Of a DNA stretch of 64,000 nt, positions 13,032-22,895 are shown piece after piece. This DNA comes from Phytophthora sp. 'mugwort' (Eukaryota > Oomycota > Peronosporomycetes > Peronosporales > Peronosporaceae). A program made the translations under genes and the position numbers. The notes beneath the pieces are model-generated. The model ran no database searches, was not told the origin of the DNA, and saw only the letters and a list, made by a program, of their open reading frames with translations. The DNA is taken from assembly GCA_033558025.1 (NCBI GenBank), contig JAUCEF010000005.1, positions 4,898,001-4,962,000 of the forward strand, read 5' to 3'. How positions within the stretch are numbered: the stretch's first letter is position 1; every line of letters starts with the position of its first letter.

Positions 13032-15778
13032 TTACGCTGCTTCCTTCTTGGAGGTCTCAGACACAGACTCTTCTGGTTTGTCCTTGGCTGTTTCTGTCAC
13101 TTCATCCAGTAATTGCCTCAATTGCTGCTCCAGTGTCTTCTGTCGAAACTGCTGCGAGTAGTGAATTGCTTGCTCAATGTACGTCTTGACTGCTGTTGGA
13201 CCACCTTTCATTGACCGAAGACCACTCACGATAAACTCTTTTTCCTGTACAGAGCATTAAAAACACCATCGAAAATGATTTAATGAACAGAACTAACAAC
13301 ATATCTGACCGACTCAATAGTACGTACCTGTTGTGTGGTCGTACGTGCCTTGATAAGGCGGACGACAGTGCTCCATGCTTCCCAGTTCTCCGCCAAGACG
13401 CCATATACGAGGCGGACGAAGCTGTTGCTCTTGTCGTCTTCCACAAAGTCACCATCGTGGAGCGGGATCCCCAGCATTTGCGCAGTCTCCGCCTTTACAG
13501 AATAATTCGACCCCACTGAGCTGTCAGTCATGACTGAATCACCACTATCACTTCGACCTGGTGATGAAATAGTCGAAGAAGTGCTGGAAACAGGAGAGCT
13601 AGGCGAGTGCGATGGTGACCCAGGGGACGACCTGAAGGACGGTGAGCCATGCATCCGGTGAGAGCGTTTCGAGTGCTTCTTGTCGCGTTTCAGCTGAGAC
13701 GAGCGCTTGCGCGTACGCTGACGCTTCGGAGATTGGCCTCCTAGTGCAGCTGCTTCATCTGCAGCCTCGCCCTGATACACGTTGCTCGCCTTGGATGAGC
13801 TCTTCTTGTACGGGTTACCCAGGTTAAAGCATAACTGTCGTCGTCGCAGACCAGTGGGCGTATCTTCATCAGGCTCCGCTTCAGCGAGAGGATTGCGGAG
13901 CGCTTCCTTCTTCACCAGACGCGATTCATAGTCACTCATAACGTCAATTGGCTGGCGATGCTTTTCGTCCTCCTCCACAGCACGCCAACTAGGTGCCAAC
14001 TTTAATGGCACCGTGTCATCTTTCGGTACTGTCACGCGCGGGAGAGCTACCTGGAAATGGTGCTTCGAGGACTTCTCAAAGAACAAAGCCTTGCTCTTCT
14101 GGTGTGCAGCACGTAGGTCTTCAAGTGACATGCTCGCAATAGCTTCCAGAGCTGCGTCGGGCTGGTTCGTTCCGGACCCGTCTCTGTTTAAAATGGGTGA
14201 TGCGGACGGAGAGGAGTCGGGGATGCCGCAGCTTCGCAAACCGGACGCCGAGCTAGACGATTCATTTCGACTAGCTCGAGAGAATAACTTATTGTTGCTG
14301 TCGCTCTCTGCAATGGCTTGCTCTCGTAGTCGGTTCAAAAAGTTCGAGATCTGGTAGCTCCGTCCGGAATCCTGGACTTCAGGTACCATATCTTGCAAGT
14401 TGTACTTCCGCAGCGCCTTCTTCAAGGGAGCGTAATAGTAGAGCGGGCAGCCACTGAGATACGACGAGAAAGACTCACGCCACGAAGACGGCATGGCTTT
14501 AGCTTGGAACATCCACGTACCCGACGCCGAGTTGATGTTCTGACCGCTGGCCTGGTACACCCGCGCGACTTCTACTAGCAACGAAAAGAGCTTGGGGAAG
14601 TTATAGGGTAACAGCACAAGCACCGCGGTAGAAGAGGGGGTCCCAGGGCCCGAACTGGGTGCACGAAGCATTCCAATTGGATCCCCCAATCGTCCGTCTC
14701 CCTTGCTGCCTTGAACATACACCAGCCAGCGTTGGCCACGACTCGGTATAGGGCTGATCGACGTCTCCAACACATAGTTGTCTGCAGGGAACTTGAGCGT
14801 ATCAAGCAGCATATGACTCGTCGCCGCCTCAATAGCATTCTCCACCGTACGCGAATACACCAACGTCGGATGTGCTTCACGTGTGGGCAGCGCGGCTGTG
14901 TTCCTGTCCAGCCAAAAAGCTTCAGCTACGGGCCAGCAAAACTCCTTCCCGCTCGGGATCGGCGCAATAATGTTCCTTGTAACTGGGAACTCTGCTTCCC
15001 CGTCCATCGCCTCACACTTGAACTTGACGACGGCTCCAGCTTTCAGCTTGAGGATGATCTGGTCGATACTCTGCTCCACCGCCGGCTTGGACGTGGGCAT
15101 GTAGAGCATTCCCCCCGTAGCTTCACTCAGTGCCATCAAGTCCGCAGGCACCGTCGGTTGACCTTTCACCCCATTCATACTAGCCGAGAGTTTGAGCGCG
15201 ACTGTAAAGAGTCTCTGGTCCCATCTGTACGGCTCGTACGTGAGGTCCGCCCCCACAGCGTTGGATGGCGCGATGGTGAGCGCGTCCTGGATGAGCCCGT
15301 CGGCGCTTGACAGTGTAGTGGCGTCCGTGAGAAGCACGCAGACCGACACGTTGGTGTTCCAAGGCGCGCGGCCCAGCGCGTAGCTGTCCCAGTTGAACTG
15401 CAGGCGGATCTGGTTCATGAGCTCGAAGGCCTGCTTGAGTGCGGCGCCCACGTCGCTCAGGTCTGTGGCGCGCAGGTTCTTGAGCTCGCGTAGGAAAGCT
15501 TCCTTATTGGTGGATTGGTCCCAGCCCACACGCACGCGGCCGTTGTACGGCGCCGCGTCTAAGGAAGATGGCGAGCCTTTGCCCCCTCCTGCCCCCTTAA
15601 TGCGACCGTCGCGACCGCACGAGAGCAGCATGAAGTGGTGCTGATAGCGCCGGCTCGGATCCCGCACACGCTTCACGAAGCGCTCCACCGCCGACTTGGC
15701 GTAGTCCAACAGCGTCATGCCAGAGCTCGTGCTCTGGTTCATGGACGCGCTCGTGTCCAGCACGAACGTCACCAACAT
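13032..15778 (-). CDS. INTS6: Integrator complex subunit 6 homologue
   Basis: Integrator is the nuclear complex that cleaves snRNA and other nascent RNA at RNA polymerase II. The N-terminus is a von Willebrand A domain beginning LVTFVLDTSASMNQ, with the DxSxS metal site at residues 8-12, and continues with EPYRWDQRLF near residue 185, a stretch strongly conserved in INTS6. The middle (about 480-770) is serine-rich and basic, probably disordered. The C-terminal helical domain is split by an 83-base intron (13245-13327, GTACGT..TACAG, phase 0): exon 1 is 13328-15778 and exon 2 is 13032-13244, giving about 887 residues. The second exon completes the conserved INTS6 tail. The start follows from the VWA domain beginning immediately after the ATG, as in animal INTS6. 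Divergence in the middle makes exact orthology less certain than the family. Confidence 0.88.
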
Positions 15779-16510
15779 CCTCGCTACGTCCCTCCCAATA
15801 TTGTATGGAAGTGCCTACGTTCACCAAGTTTTTCGTTGTAAGAGGTCCATATACCGGACCGAACCCTTACCTCAGTTTTTTCGGTATGGCCAGCATTTCA
15901 AAATCATGATTTTCAAAAAAAGGGAAGCTAGTGATCGACGCTTCCTTCCAGCCCCCCCCCCCCCCCCCCATAGCCCAAGTACGACGAGCATTTGTGTCGG
16001 TTGTGCTTAAATTTGGTTGTTGCTCACTAGAATTGAATACTGCAAGTACCAAGAGGAGTCTCATCAAATTTATAAGCTACGGACAAGCAACAAAGTTTGC
16101 CACCGAAATAGCGTGAGCCGCAAACGTGTCGCCCACTCGGGGAGAGACCCCGATCTGTTCGGCGAGTCGCTTGTGTTCTATTCAAAGACGTACATTTGCA
16201 CACATGACTGGCAATTCAAACCGCGTGGAAGGACGCGCACGAATCACCGGTCCGAGGGATTGGATGTATGGTGAGATTGAATACTGTTGTTGAATCGAGA
16301 GGACGGCGTGTACATTGTTCGGACAACAAAGCACAACTCGGCCCACAACCACAGCATTAGTCCTGATACTACTCATACGCCGAAACGCGGAAGATTGTAT
16401 CTCCTGGTATCAAGCGCGTTGCTAAAACGATGTGGCAAGGTAACCTTTCACTTGGATTATCTACAAACTGTGATTGTTGCTAAAAATAGTTTGGTGCTTT
16501 AATTTATAGG
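15779..16510. other. Non-coding stretch upstream of the INTS6-like gene
   Basis: No convincing coding potential on either strand. The first 80 bases should hold the promoter of the minus-strand INTS6-like gene, but I see no clear oomycete initiator. It contains an 18-base cytosine run and leads into the MULE remnant. Confidence 0.5.
15952..15969 (+). repeat. Poly-C homopolymer run (18 C)
   Basis: Uninterrupted cytosine tract read directly from the sequence. Its exact length is unreliable in most assemblies, and its only neighbour is the promoter side of the INTS6-like gene. Confidence 0.95.
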
Positions 16511-16514
16511 TGGC

Positions 16515-17885
16515 TCGAAGCGCAAAAAATTCTGCGCTACTTGAAAGAAGCCTCTGGTAAGCCCATTTAGCTGAAGGATCTGGAGAATATGGTCGCTGAG
16601 CTGCGGCGAGAGACTTATACTTCGCCCGACGTCAACGTCCGTGTTTCCGATTTGCTGTCAGATTTTGGTGAAGGTCCGGGAAATGCGGTGAACATCTTCC
16701 GCAACCCAACGAATCTCACAAGCTGTATCACCTTCCAGACGGCGCATATGAGAAGAATGACCCGCAAGTTTCCATAAGCCCTGTGCATGGATGCCGCGCA
16801 CGGGACGAACATGAATATGTACGATGTATTCAGTGTGTTGCTCTAGCTCCAGTCATAAATGTGTTGGTGACTTTCTCACAAAGTGTTTAGTTATATATTC
16901 ACAATTATTGATTGAAAATCTTTGGTGCTGCAAGGTACCGTGTGTTCAGTTTTATGGTGACAGATAAGTTCGGCAGTGGGACGTTCGCTCAACATCTTTA
17001 ATCGATGGGGAAACGAAGCTGAACATGAAGAGTGCTTTCAAAACGTTCAAGAAGAACAATTCTGCGTGGGCGGATGTGAAAGTGGTGATTATTGATAAAG
17101 ATTTTACCGAGTTAGACGTACTAGCTTAGGAACTGCCAGGCGCCACCGTAATTTTTTATTTGCCATTTTCACGTTATCGACTATCTTAAACGCGACCCAA
17201 GCAAGAAAGCGTACGGATTCACGTCATTTGAGAAAGAGCATGTCAAGAACCTTATTACGATGATGGTGCGGACAGACGACGACTAGCTTTCGATCGTTAC
17301 CTACAAGCTATCCAAGTGCTATGCAAGGAGAAATCAGCCTTTTACGCGTACCTGGAGTCCAATTGGTTGAGTTGCAAACCACTATGGTGTTCATTTTTGC
17401 GCGGGGCATCCCACATTATGACAATAACACCAACAATCGACTGTAGGCTAGTTGGGGCGCCGCCAAAGATATACTCAATCGCTACTTGCCCATGGGCGAG
17501 TGTGCTGACCACCTTCTCTTTCTTCAGCAGATCGCAGAAGATTAGTATCACTACAAGACAAAACGTGTTGGGTTTCGCTACAGTATCAGGTATGGTGAAG
17601 AGCTCCAGATCCTCATCGAAGAATATTGAAGATACGATTGTATTTGTGGACACTGTTGTGACTATCGGAGATATAACGCTGGAAACCTTTGCCGCAACGG
17701 TCAAAGAAAAAGACCAATCGATAGCAGAGATTGGAGATACGCTTAGCGCGATTAGATGTATGTTTGACTCCGCCGTTTTCAAGCGTCCAAAAGCTTACTT
17801 GATCGCTGTGACCCAACTCGCGCAATCGATACAAATATCCGTTTCGTGCTTCCAGGTATGTACTTCAATTCTGATCATTTGATAC
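16515..17885 (+). pseudogene. MULE transposase remnant (oomycete ZSWIM-type family)
   Basis: Translating the plus strand in shifting frames gives the recognisable order of a Mutator-like transposase: ILRYLKEASGKP, then QTAHMRRMTRKFP followed by DAAHGTN (first catalytic Asp region) near 16790, VVIIDKDF (second Asp region) near 17085, a YLPFSRYRLS stretch where a QFHV-type motif is expected, and YLESNWLSCKPLW near 17350. Stop codons and frameshifts interrupt every part, for example a TAG after DKDFTELDVLA. Downstream lie weak similarities to the C-terminal part, then a Ulp1-like protease remnant in the same orientation. The match rests on motif order recognised from family knowledge, not on a search. 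It cannot encode a working protein. Confidence 0.7.
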
Positions 17886-18138
17886 CAATATCCCGAGCTG
17901 TGCGATGTGATGCTATTCTCACCAATGCGCTGGTGAATTTGGTGGGGTCATCACCAAACACCAACTACTCGTACTAGCATTTTTGATAGAATCTTTGGTG
18001 AACAAATGTATAGATTCAGCTCAAAACGTAAAGTTCGAGAAATGTTACTCGCTGCACTACCGTGATTAACAACGACATGGCTGTCTCGATATAGAACGTC
18101 GGCACGTTCAGTCTGGTGGATATCGAACGGATAAAATT

Positions 18139-18785
18139 ATGCATGAAGTCTCGACAAAAATTGCTAGTGCTCGAAGACTGGTTAAGTTCGTAGAGCGGGC
18201 AGCTATCCGTGCGGATCACGATGAGGATCAGCGTCGGCGGATCCTGCGTACAATTCCTTACATGAGCGTCGACAATATCTTCAAGGCAGCAGGACACGAC
18301 CTCCCATTCAAGGAATTGGCTGGATATGGAGGCGAAAACTGGCTGAATGATACGTGCGCTTATGTTGCAGCCCTCCGCATTGCAGAAGAGGCGTCGGAGC
18401 TGGATTGGCGAAGGACCATGCATACACGTGGTCGACACAATCCACATTCAGATGGCGGACGAAAATACAAGAAAGCGGTTCCTCGGTATCAAGAACAATA
18501 TTTTCAGCAAGAAAGCAACTGGATTGTCTAATTTCCAGCGTATATAGACGTGAATTTCCCTCACTGGTGTGGTATTATTATCGATATGGAGAGACGTATT
18601 GCGTGGAAGAACGGCCCGTTTCACAAGAAGGCATTTTTGACGAAGTTGAGGCGATTGTTACTAGCCGTTTCATGTCAATGATGAAGTCTGCATCTGAGAT
18701 GCAAATCGAGCAGGATTGCTCCAGCAAGATGGCTACAGCTGCGGTGTATTTACTATACAGTGGTTCGAACAGTACTTGTCGGTAG
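18139..18785 (+). pseudogene. Ulp1-like (C48) cysteine protease remnant
   Basis: The reading frame from 18139 carries GENWLNDTCAYVAAL, the substrate-groove motif of SUMO-protease-like enzymes. It is closed by a TAA at 18529-18531, but the same frame continues with NFPHWCGIIID at 18553-18588, containing the catalytic His-Trp pair. After a frameshift between about 18600 and 18720 the frame changes to one reading QQDGYSCGVF (18722-18751), the canonical Gln..Cys-Gly catalytic motif. All catalytic landmarks are therefore present but split by one stop and one frameshift. It follows the MULE remnant in the same orientation, so it is probably that element's second gene rather than a host SUMO protease. 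Confidence 0.7.
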
Positions 18786-19393
18786 CTTGAAAAACTCTCC
18801 CGGATACGAGGATTCCAATCGCCCGTGGAGTTAAGCTGGACCTATGCAGTTGGAGTATGAGCGATATAAGCAGTTCTCGAAGGTATCTGATAGCATTGTA
18901 ACGGATATTAACATCGAATAATACTACACTCCAATGCTTTGAATAATCAATAGCTTGGAGAATTTGCAGCTTACACGGCGTACAGCGAGTTGAAGAGACC
19001 GCACTATTCGTAGTTGTCGAAGGCCGGCCACGCAAAACCCTTTGGTAGAGCCTTAGATACGCCGATCTGCAACCTCAAGCCGAACACCGTGGACGGTCTT
19101 GACGGTTTGCGCTTCTCCGTCTTCCAATCACAGTAGGGAAAGTGGCGGAGGACGTGGCTCGAATTGGTAGCGAGACGAACGGGGAGAAAATACTTGGTGA
19201 TACTGGACCCAGTATGAAAGACCAGGCCGTGACGAACGGCGTCGTGCGTATCTATTCGTGTAAAGCGACATAAAAGTAGACATGATTTCTCTAGATACCG
19301 CATTTTTTTGAACCGGTACTTCGCTAACGTCAAACCTAACCAATTTCATCCGTTTTATAACGAAAAACTTGGTGACTGTAGGGAGCCATTGTA
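18786..19393. other. Stretch between the Ulp1 remnant and the Tc1/mariner element
   Basis: Short open frames on both strands have no recognisable motif. It is probably the decayed 3' part of the MULE element, but no terminal inverted repeat was identified. Confidence 0.4.
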
Positions 19394-19637
19394 CACTCCG
19401 CGACAAGATAGACCACCCACCCACTATTGTGGGCAAAGCTCCGTCAATATTAGGAGTTAGCGACTACGATTTAGATATACTGCTTCTGTCGCCAGTAGAA
19501 AGCCGAGGTTTATGCTAACGACTGCAATTTCGCAGCCTACAGGGACCTCCTATACAAATTTCCTTTCTTTTCAGCAGTGCGACACATTAGATCACCCGCT
19601 CAAAGCATACAAAACCAAATATAAAAGAATAATTGTC
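19394..19637 (+). repeat. Left terminal inverted repeat of the Tc1/mariner element
   Basis: It matches the reverse complement of 20773-21008 almost throughout, including TTAGCGACTACGATTTAGAT and a GCATACAAAACCAAATA stretch. The substitutions between arms show the element is not recent. Confidence 0.88.
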
Positions 19638-19723
19638 AAAATGAAAAATGAGTGGCATCAGACTAGTTACTGGAGCTGGGGGACCGCTGTCCCTGGTGCT
19701 GCCTAGCGGCTCATTGTGCAAAG

Positions 19724-20667
19724 TTGGAGATGACAAGTAAGAAGAAGCCTCGAGTGACCGAGCGCGAGAAGGGCAGGATTCAAGGGCTTCGAGAAGCTGG
19801 GTTAAGCACTCGTGCTGTTGCAAGAGCACGAGGCGCTGCATTCACGATCAGACGCGTCACCTCGCCCGCACCGCAAGGCCAGGAGGCCAAGCGTCCAGGA
19901 CCAGCTCCAGCACTCTCCGACCGCGAGACCCGCCGTCTCATTCGCGCCGCAGCCAAGGGCACGTCGGCGGCTGCCCAGCTCAAGACGGAGCTCCAGCTCA
20001 CCGTCTCGGTGCGCTCCATCCAGCGCACCCTAACAAGGGTGGACTGGTGTACACCAAGATGGTGAACACGCTCCCCCTCAACCCAGAGGACATGAAGCGA
20101 AGCAAGGCGTGGACCAGCGCCATGCTGGTGTGCAAAGACACCGGGACCATCTGGGACTCCATTATCTTCTCCGATGAGAAGAAGTGGAGCCTAGATGGAC
20201 CCGATGGCTTCCACCACTACTGGCGTGACCTGCGCAAGCCACCCCGCCAGACCAAGCGCCGGCAGGCTGGTGGCGGGTCTGTCATGGTTTGAGCTGGCTT
20301 CAGCTCGCGTGGGAAGCGCGCGAGTTGAAGCGAGCCCAAACCATGACACTAGTGACCCTAGTGATCCTTACGTGGAGGCAGAACTCGGATGACTACGTCT
20401 TTACGGTCTCGAGTATCTCCTCCCGTTTGCTCAGCTGAGCTATGGTATCGATTTTATCTACCAGCAGGACAATGCAAGCATTCACGCGTCAAAGCGCACC
20501 AAGGATTTTGTTTTGCTGAGCAAGAGATTAACGTGCTCGACTGGCCATCAAAATCCCCAGATCTCAATCCAATTGAGAACTTATGGTCTATTATGAGCAG
20601 GAGGGTATATGCAAACGGAAAACAGTTTGAAAGTGTGCCGCAGTTAAAGGCAGCACTATATTAGGCC
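19724..20667 (+). pseudogene. Tc1/mariner transposase, frameshifted
   Basis: The first open piece (19724-20065) is the helix-turn-helix DNA-binding part, with [21 protein letters not shown] second frame (to 20292) reads [16 protein letters not shown], the region of the first catalytic Asp. It stops at a TGA (20290-20292) where the family normally has a Trp in VMVWAG. Further on, in other frames, are YQQDNASIHAS (second Asp) and DWPSKSPDLNPIENLW (third acidic residue and the standard C-terminal motif). At least two frameshifts and one nonsense change make it inactive. Confidence 0.85.
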
Positions 20668-20772
20668 TGAGAATCAATACCCATCGCACTGCTAATGTCG
20701 CTCATTGAGTCTATGCCACGAAGATGCATTGAAGTCTTAGATAAGAAAGGCATCAAGACGCATTATTGACAC

Positions 20773-21008
20773 GACAATCATTTTTTGTATTTGGTTTTGT
20801 ATGCTTTGAGCAGGTGATCTAATGTGTCGCACTGCTGGAAAGGAAATTTGTATAGGAGCCTGTAGGCTGCGAAATTGCAGTCGTTAGCATAAACCTCGGC
20901 TTTCTACTGGTGACAGAAGCAGTATATCTAAATCGTAGTCGCTAACTCCTAATACTGACGGAGCTTTGCCCATAAAAGTGGGTGGGTGATCTATCCTGTC
21001 GCGGTGTG
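20773..21008 (-). repeat. Right terminal inverted repeat of the Tc1/mariner element
   Basis: It is the partner of the left repeat at 19394-19637. Its outer end abuts TA at 21009-21010. Confidence 0.88.
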
Positions 21009-21106
21009 TATTGCAGGAGTGACCGTGTATACGTTTTGGTGTATACAGCAATGAAAGGTTGTACGAAAGTAAAATGTGTAATGTACCTATTTTATTGCCT
21101 GCCTTC

Positions 21107-21691
21107 CTATGTTCGAAACTTGCGTTTCTTAAGTGAACGCTGGACGACGGCGGCGGTGGTGATGGTCTCGGCGTTGCGGCCCTTCCACTGGAGAAAGTCT
21201 TTGGCGTCACGGACGCCGGCGTCGAAAAGCTTCCGCTCGTCCTGCGTGAGCTTGCGCGTGAACTCGGTCGTGTCTTCGTCCAGCGAGCTCATGGCGTTAT
21301 TGAGGATGTGACGGTAGCGCTCGCCGCCGAAGCAGAGCCGCAGGATCTCGTCCATCTCGCGCTGTTCGTCGGCGTCCACGTAGGGCATGAGCTGACGCCC
21401 CACCTCCAGCACGTAGGAAGAGAAGTCACGCAGGTTTACGGATGAAGGTCCAGCCTTGAGCATGCGTCGGAAGCGCTTGGAAAGATAGTGCGGCGGCGTC
21501 ACCGTTACGTCCCCGCGCTTGGCCAGCGGCCGGGCCAGCCAAAGCGGCAACTCCACCACGGCATTCTTCAAGAGGTCCGGCTCGCGGCAACTCGGGTCTA
21601 GGTACCCGCAGTCTAGGGCATCTGTCTCGAACGTGCATTTAATGCGCTCGTCCTCGGCCAAGATGGTGTCGATGTCCAGGTAGCTGCTCAT
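21107..21691 (-). CDS. PSF3: GINS complex subunit Psf3
   Basis: GINS joins Mcm2-7 and Cdc45 to form the replicative helicase in the nucleus. The 194-residue product has the family's order: an N-terminal YLDIDTILAEDERI strand-helix region, VELPLWLARPLA near residue 47 (the Psf3 signature ELPLWLA), and a helical C-terminal domain ending RSLKKRKFRT, close to the KKRKF tail of animal Psf3. The frame extends seven codons upstream to ATG at 21712, but MSSYLDID at 21691 better matches the family start and length (about 190-220). There is no intron. It diverges from the beta-hydroxylase gene, the two start codons lying about 120 bases apart. The Tc1/mariner element lies just past its 3' end. Confidence 0.92.
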   Translation of the reverse strand: MSSYLDIDTILAEDERIKCTFETDALDCGYLDPSCREPDLLKNAVVELPLWLARPLAKRGDVTVTPPHYLSKRFRRMLKAGPSSVNLRDFSSYVLEVGRQLMPYVDADEQREMDEILRLCFGGERYRHILNNAMSSLDEDTTEFTRKLTQDERKLFDAGVRDAKDFLQWKGRNAETITTAAVVQRSLKKRKFRT

Positions 21692-21809
21692 TATTGGAGC
21701 TCTTCGCGCCAAAATTTTTTAGAAATGGTCAAGCCTCACAACTAAAATAGGGACTTGTGCTCTAAATAATTTCGACCAATTGAAGTTGATTCAAAAGGTA
21801 GCCATATCC
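21692..21809. promoter_or_regulatory. Shared intergenic promoter region, Psf3 / beta-hydroxylase
   Basis: Only about 120 bases separate the two divergent start codons, so the promoters of both genes must lie here or overlap the genes. I do not see an oomycete initiator clear enough to place a start site. The function is inferred from geometry only. Confidence 0.5.
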
Positions 21810-22825
21810 ATGACAGAGGACTCGCAGCACGTCGAGGAGAAGCTGCGCGTGCTAGTGCGCTCTTGGGGCGTATCTACGTTCAGTGAGCGGATAACGCTGC
21901 AGTGGATAGAGCGGTTCCTTGACAGCGACGCCTTCTGCCGCCTGCGCAAGTGGATCGTGCTGCAGCTCAACCAGCGCCACGTGCCAGACGATTGCTCGCC
22001 GTGGCAGGTGGGCTGTCCCGAGGTGCTTCCCCTGCTGCGCGCGATGCCCGTGTGGGAATGCAGCGAGTTCCCGTGGGTGAACACACTGGAGAGCAACTTT
22101 GCCGTCATCAAGGAGGAGCTCTTGGCGCTGAAGCAGAGCGCTAAGTCGGGCTTCCAGCCGTACCGAGCGCCGTCCTGGGCCAGCGACATCAACGTAAGCG
22201 ATTGAGGGATCTCGGCAACTTTTATGACGACAGTTTCATGACTTCTTGGTGGTTAATTTTCATATCGTAGGCGAAAGACGGACTGGGCAGTGCTGGCCAC
22301 GACGCGGGAGACTGGAATGTGCTTTATCTTTACCTACACAATGTGGACTTCCAAGCGAACCGAGAGTTGTGTCCGAAGACTGCTGCCATTATCGAGGCCA
22401 TCAACGGCCACTACGATCACGCATTCTTCTCTGCATTGGCGCCTCGTACGCACGTCAAGAAACACCACGGTCCTACCAACAAAAAGCTTCGTTGTCATCT
22501 TCCGCTGGTGGTCCCTGAAGGCCAATGCCGACTTCGAGCAGGTGACGAAGTGGTGTATGTCCAAGAAGGAAAGTGCTTTATCTTTGACGACTCGTTTGAG
22601 CACGAAGCATGGAACGACGATGACACACACAGTCGAATCGTGTTGATCATCGACGTGTGGCATCCCGATTTGAGTGCACAGGAAAAGAAGTTCCTCTGCT
22701 TCTTGCGCAATGCACAATTAAGGATGGACAAGACCAGGTGCCACGACTCGGATGATAACTTCTATTCCATCATCAAAAAGGCTGGAGAGGCCAACGCCTC
22801 ATCTCACGAAGCCGTATGGAGCTAG
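21810..22825 (+). CDS. Aspartyl/asparaginyl beta-hydroxylase family protein
   Basis: A 2-oxoglutarate and Fe(II)-dependent oxygenase of the ASPH family, which hydroxylates Asp/Asn side chains. Exon 1 (to 22193) ends in ASDIN, and a 77-base intron (22194-22270, GTAAGC..CGTAG, phase 0) leads to exon 2 starting AKDGLG. Visible landmarks are LESNFAVIKEEL, WNVLYLYLHN, the first iron-binding His in LRCHLPLVVPEG, then CRLRAGDEV and FIFDDSFEHEAWND with the second His, and VLIIDVWHPDL. Total length is about 312 residues from this ATG, or 322 from an in-frame ATG at 21780. No membrane segment or signal peptide is evident, so it looks like the soluble catalytic domain alone, unlike animal ASPH. Substrate unknown. 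Confidence 0.92.
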
Positions 22826-22895
22826 ATCTCTGTATAACTCCTCGTCGTAGGCGTGGAACTCACGTTCGTTTGTCAGCGATCGATCAAGTCACTCT

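Larger units (their letters stand above)
19394..21008 (+). mobile_element. Tc1/mariner element with about 240-base terminal inverted repeats
   Basis: The outer ends read CACTCCGCGACAAGATAGA on the left and the reverse complement of a near-identical CACACCGCGACAGGATAGA on the right. Each end is flanked by TA (19392-19393 and 21009-21010), the target duplication of this superfamily. The repeats match inwards to about 19637 on the left and 20773 on the right with scattered substitutions and small indels. Between them is a damaged transposase on the plus strand. The element is about 1,615 bases long, the normal size for a one-gene Tc1/mariner transposon, and ends about 100 bases from the 3' end of the Psf3 gene. 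Confidence 0.88.

Noticed and set aside
15952..15969. Poly-C run as a regulatory element
   Set aside because: A homopolymer alone supports no function and its length may be a sequencing artefact.
17342..17782. Minus-strand open frame of 146 codons
   Set aside because: It lies opposite the MULE transposase remnant on the plus strand, which explains the sequence better.
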